From contig JAASTM010000067.1 in assembly GCA_021767325.1 (NCBI GenBank), positions 1 to 8,541 of the forward strand: 8,541 bases of DNA. Reading direction: 5' to 3'. Numbering within the stretch: position 1 is the first letter of the stretch; every line of letters starts with the position of its first letter. A program made the position numbers and the translations under genes. Source of the stretch: Spirochaetales bacterium. GTDB taxonomy: Bacteria; Spirochaetota; Spirochaetia; DSM-16054; Sediminispirochaetaceae. The notes beneath the pieces are model-generated. The model ran no database searches, was not told the origin of the DNA, and was given only the letters and a program-made list of their open reading frames with translations. Shown piece after piece: positions 6,523 through 8,541 of the stretch.

Positions 6523-7119
6523 CTATAGCTTTACCAACACACCGATGAGACCGCCTCCGCCCCATCCGCCGTAATAACCGCCTTCAAAATTGATCGCTAC
6601 ATTCGGCGTGAGAAAATAGTTCACACCAGCAGTTGAGCGGAGTCCTATTTCGAACTTGTCATAATCACCACTATAATAATCGTCGAGATATTCATTCGTG
6701 TAACTGTAGAAGCCGAGTCCCAGACCGACATACGTATCAACATTTGCCAGCCACTGCATATTCTCATCCAGGTTCAGCTCTTTCAGTCCTAGATGAACGG
6801 TTCCGAATCCGCCGCCGCCGAAGTAGGTCTCCTTGTAATCACCCCACCAGTTATCATTGTCCAACCGGTAGTAATTCACTTTACCGGCCACACCGAAGGT
6901 CAACGGCAGCTCACCACCGAGGTCGTACCGCGACAGAATCAGCTCGACGCCGCCGGACACATCGATTGCCCCCCAGAAGAATCCGTATCCGAGTCCGGCA
7001 GATACGGCCAGATCTCCGGGTGCCATCAGCGGCTCGAGCCCGCTGTTGTTTTCCTGGGCAGCCAATACCCCTGTGCATGCGATTGAAATAAGAAGAACAA
7101 GGATCAGAAGACGTTTCAT
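6523..7119 (-). CDS. Probable outer-membrane beta-barrel protein, function unknown
   Basis: The 198-residue product starts with a clear signal peptide, MKRLLILVLLISIACTGVLA, with likely cleavage after A20 or A21. The mature part has alternating hydrophobic/aromatic strands rich in Gly, Tyr and Asp (for example AGLGYGFFWGAIDVSGG, YVGLGLGFYSYTNEYL, NFEGGYYGGWGGGGLIG) and ends VLVKL. This pattern fits a small outer-membrane barrel of roughly eight to ten strands; the terminal residue is Leu rather than the commoner Phe. C15 in the hydrophobic stretch could be read as a loose spirochaetal lipobox (SIAC), but the residues after it still look like signal-peptide core. The start at 7119 has AGGAGG six bases upstream; a longer frame to 7146 has no such site. 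I do not recognise a specific family. It converges tail to tail with nrdG. Confidence 0.75.
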   Translation of the reverse strand: MKRLLILVLLISIACTGVLAAQENNSGLEPLMAPGDLAVSAGLGYGFFWGAIDVSGGVELILSRYDLGGELPLTFGVAGKVNYYRLDNDNWWGDYKETYFGGGGFGTVHLGLKELNLDENMQWLANVDTYVGLGLGFYSYTNEYLDDYYSGDYDKFEIGLRSTAGVNYFLTPNVAINFEGGYYGGWGGGGLIGVLVKL

Positions 7120-7216
7120 ACAATTCCTCCTGTTAATGAAAGACATTCTTTATTAATAATGCTACTCCCACTTTTGGAATAAAGCAATGTATTTAGAAAA
7201 ATCAGGTCAAATTTTT

Positions 7217-7233
7217 ATTACTTTTTTAGTAAT
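7217..7233. repeat. AT-rich inverted repeat in the spacer upstream of the beta-barrel gene
   Basis: ATTACT and AGTAAT form a 6-bp dyad around five T residues. The spacer 7120-7320 is strongly AT-rich compared with the genes and should carry the promoter of the beta-barrel gene. A related sequence, ATTAC-N7-GTAATGTA, lies at 8328-8347 before the CIA30-domain gene. Another AT dyad, TTTATT-N6-AATAAA, lies further along the spacer, near 7261. Neither is strong enough to call a terminator. Confidence 0.3.
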
Positions 7234-7320
7234 GTATAGGTAAACAGCTACAGAGAATAGATTTATTGATATAAATAAAAATTTTAACGAACTTAGTTTG
7301 AGTCCTGTAATGAGAGAATT

Positions 7321-7713
7321 CTAATGAAATGAAATCCGGTTTTTACCGCCTGCTTTGGCCTTCAGCAGTGCTGCATCTGCGCTCTCAATGAGCTCATCGA
7401 GTTTGACCCCCGGCTGATAGCCCGACGACGTCAGGCCGATGGAAACGGTGATCATAGGTAACATATAATACTTAAAATTGTCCAAATCGACCTACGCCGC
7501 CTAAACAACGTACTCACCGCTCCCGCCGCCCATTCGCACCAGATACGGATCGATCTCTCTCATACGACAATTCAGTTCCTTGCGGTTGTAAAGCCCGGTC
7601 AGAACATCGATGGCCTCTTGCGCCGAGAGACTTCTGTCCGCATCAATCAAATATGAGACAGCGGGGTTGAGTTCATAAGAAACCTCGGTATCAGTCAGAT
7701 TGATTTCCGCTGA
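7321..7713 (-). pseudogene. Degenerate GGDEF (diguanylate cyclase) gene remnant
   Basis: One minus-strand frame carries recognisable pieces of a GGDEF domain in natural order. DVLTGLYNRKEL (domain start; LTGLYNR at 7582-7602) is followed by helix and loop residues, then VDLDNFK (7471-7491), then directly ITVSIGLTSSGYQPG, LDELIESADAALLKAKAGG and KNRISFH with a TAG at 7321-7323. The normal middle (ND-GH-GD-L and the GGDEF signature, roughly 85 residues) is missing between VDLDNFKYYM and LPMITVSIG. Two in-frame TAG codons (7492-7494 and 7501-7503) break the first beta strand, and a third TAG lies at 7714-7716. Without the signature loop it cannot make cyclic di-GMP. Residues before LTGLYNR (YELNPAVSYLIDADRSLSAQE) may be a leftover of a sensor or linker. 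There is no start codon with a ribosome binding site. The frame is the same as that of the upstream CIA30 gene. Confidence 0.85.
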
Positions 7714-7737
7714 CTATAGGCGCTCAGCTGGAAAGAA

Positions 7738-8316
7738 TCAATACAATCCGATATATCCGAGGTCTACACCGGCGCTGAATTCCTGCTTTGCGGCCACCAG
7801 CGCAATACTCGTAAGTGCACTGGTATTCGGTCGTCTCAACAGGGTGAGTTCACTCTCAAAAGAGTCAAAGGGGATTCGCGCCTCAGTCCATCCGGAAGAT
7901 TCTGGCAGAGCGGCGGCAAAGTGGGCCCAAGGCAGCCGGGTCTGTCGCGTTCGCAAATGTAGATAGTAGCTGCCGCTGCGGAAGGCTCTGTACCTCACCT
8001 TTATTCCACTGTAGCGTGATGCATCGAAACTCCCGTTGCCCGGAGCAAGCGGGAGACGGACCTGAATAAATCCGCCGTTGTTATCGAGAGACACTTCACC
8101 TTCCATCCGCAGATAAACTCTCTCATCGCTGCGGAGGCGGGCCCTTATATCAGATTTTCCACCCATCACACGATCGGTAAAGCCCTGCCACTGGGTGCCC
8201 ACTAGGGAAATTCCGTCAGCATCGGCGAAATCATCGAGTACCAGTTCATCTGCCATAAGCGCCCCCGTAGAGATAAGCAGCACAGTCATAACACCTATGA
8301 TGATTTTTCTTTTCAT
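7738..8316 (-). CDS. Exported CIA30-domain protein
   Basis: The 192-residue product has a signal peptide (1-22, MKRKIIIGVMTVLL...ALMA, cleaved before DEL) and one CIA30-like domain (about 25-192). Family marks are LDDF near the mature start, W43-QGFTDRVMGGKSD (the conserved VMGG-S block), DNNGGFIQVR (79-87), SGIKVRYR, YYLHLRTRQTRLPW, W-x-EARIPFDSFE, and the final strands ALTSIALVAAK ... VDLGYIGLY. The fold is a galactose-binding-like beta sandwich related to CBM11. In mitochondria the family aids complex I assembly, but the signal peptide here argues for a role outside the cytoplasm, perhaps ligand or carbohydrate binding; this is inference. The domain looks complete at its TGA. The start is uncertain because no Shine-Dalgarno sequence precedes the ATG. 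It lies directly upstream of, and in frame with, a GGDEF remnant, so it may once have been the sensor part of a longer protein. Confidence 0.8.
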   Translation of the reverse strand: MKRKIIIGVMTVLLISTGALMADELVLDDFADADGISLVGTQWQGFTDRVMGGKSDIRARLRSDERVYLRMEGEVSLDNNGGFIQVRLPLAPGNGSFDASRYSGIKVRYRAFRSGSYYLHLRTRQTRLPWAHFAAALPESSGWTEARIPFDSFESELTLLRRPNTSALTSIALVAAKQEFSAGVDLGYIGLY

Positions 8317-8327
8317 AACATAATTAA

Positions 8328-8347
8328 ATTACTAATTTTGTAATGTA
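8328..8347. repeat. ATTAC-N7-GTAATGTA dyad between the CIA30 and DUF427 genes
   Basis: In the 68-bp divergent spacer, ATTAC (8328-8332) and GTAAT (8340-8344) form a 5-bp inverted repeat with a 7-base loop, continuing GTA. It resembles the dyad at 7217-7233, which also continues GTA after GTAAT. It could be an operator serving either divergent gene. AT richness makes chance similarity quite possible. Confidence 0.25.
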
Positions 8348-8384
8348 AAGCATAGCTTTTTTGCATGAAGTAAGGAGATGAGGT

Positions 8385-8541
8385 ATGAAAAAGCCAGCAC
8401 CAGGCCCCGGACAGGAATCGGTGTGGGACTATCCCCGCCCACCCCGTCTCGAATCGAGCCCGAAAAAACTGAAAGTGGTATTCAACGGTGTGACAATCGC
8501 AGAATCGAGCAGAGCCTATCGGGTGCTCGAAACCAGTCATC
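8385..8541 (+). CDS. DUF427 domain protein, N-terminal part (runs off the window)
   Basis: The frame is open from ATG 8385 to the window end (52 codons). A strong AAGGAG (8372-8377) lies seven bases upstream. The protein begins MKKPAPGPGQESVWDYPRPP, continues RLESSPKKLKVVFNGVTIAES and ends RAYRVLETSH at the edge. The combination of VWDYPRPP, the V-V-F/NGVTIA-S strand and RVLETSHP-like segment is typical of small cytosolic DUF427 proteins, whose biochemical role is not established. It is divergent from the CIA30 gene across a 68-bp spacer. A minus-strand frame over the same DNA is a shadow. Identity is fairly sure; function is unknown. Confidence 0.85.
   Translation, partial: MKKPAPGPGQESVWDYPRPPRLESSPKKLKVVFNGVTIAESSRAYRVLETSH

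Noticed and set aside
7504..7560. MGGGSGEYVV read as a displaced GGDEF signature, implying a scrambled gene
   Set aside because: Its distance from LTGLYNR and its place before VDLDNFK fit the normal variable loop of a GGDEF domain, so a deletion explains the remnant without rearrangement.
8313..8540. 75-codon minus-strand frame at the right edge
   Set aside because: It is antisense to the DUF427 gene, which has a strong ribosome binding site and a recognisable sequence.
1..8541. CRISPR array, tRNA/rRNA, insertion sequence, attachment site or replication origin
   Set aside because: No regularly spaced repeats, cloverleaf sequence, transposase or integrase frame, terminal repeats or iteron cluster were seen on either strand.

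Overview
The window reads as chromosomal DNA of an anaerobic, Gram-negative bacterium. It holds a glycyl-radical (class III) ribonucleotide reductase operon, a rubrerythrin plus hybrid-cluster protein pair, and two genes for exported proteins, one of which looks like an outer-membrane beta-barrel. The mix (strict-anaerobe stress genes, an exported CIA30-fold protein, a GGDEF remnant, GC-rich genes with AT-rich spacers) is compatible with a free-living spirochaete. That assignment is an inference from gene content, not something the sequence proves.

Layout. Positions 2-136 (+) are the last 44 codons of a PLP-dependent Cys/Met-metabolism enzyme. It converges on hcp (217-1845, -), and a GC-rich hairpin between the two can serve as a shared terminator. 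rbr (1912-2460, -) lies 66 bp upstream of hcp on the same strand, so rbr-hcp is probably one oxidative/nitrosative stress unit. The 331-bp spacer 2461-2791 separates this unit from the divergent nrdR-nrdD-nrdG operon (2792-6515, +), whose genes overlap by a few bases. Two near-perfect NrdR-type palindromes lie directly upstream of nrdR, so the operon is probably repressed by its own first product. Seven bases after nrdG, tail to tail, a probable outer-membrane protein gene ends (6523-7119, -). Next come an AT-rich spacer, a decayed GGDEF (diguanylate cyclase) gene (7321-7713, -) and an exported CIA30-domain protein (7738-8316, -). The start of a DUF427 gene (8385 onward, +) runs off the window.

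The most interesting feature is nrdD. After the normal end of the catalytic domain (zinc site and glycyl-radical loop RIVGYY) the reading frame continues through a linker into a glutaredoxin/NrdH-like domain with a CPNC motif and a cis-proline loop. Class III reductases of the redoxin-dependent type need such a dithiol donor in place of formate. Here the donor appears to be built into the enzyme, giving a compact system of regulator (NrdR), reductase fused to its reductant (NrdD) and activase (NrdG). Secondary points are the four-turn spacing of the NrdR boxes, PerR-like dyads before both rbr and hcp, and a GGDEF remnant that keeps one reading frame despite three internal TAG codons and loss of its signature block.
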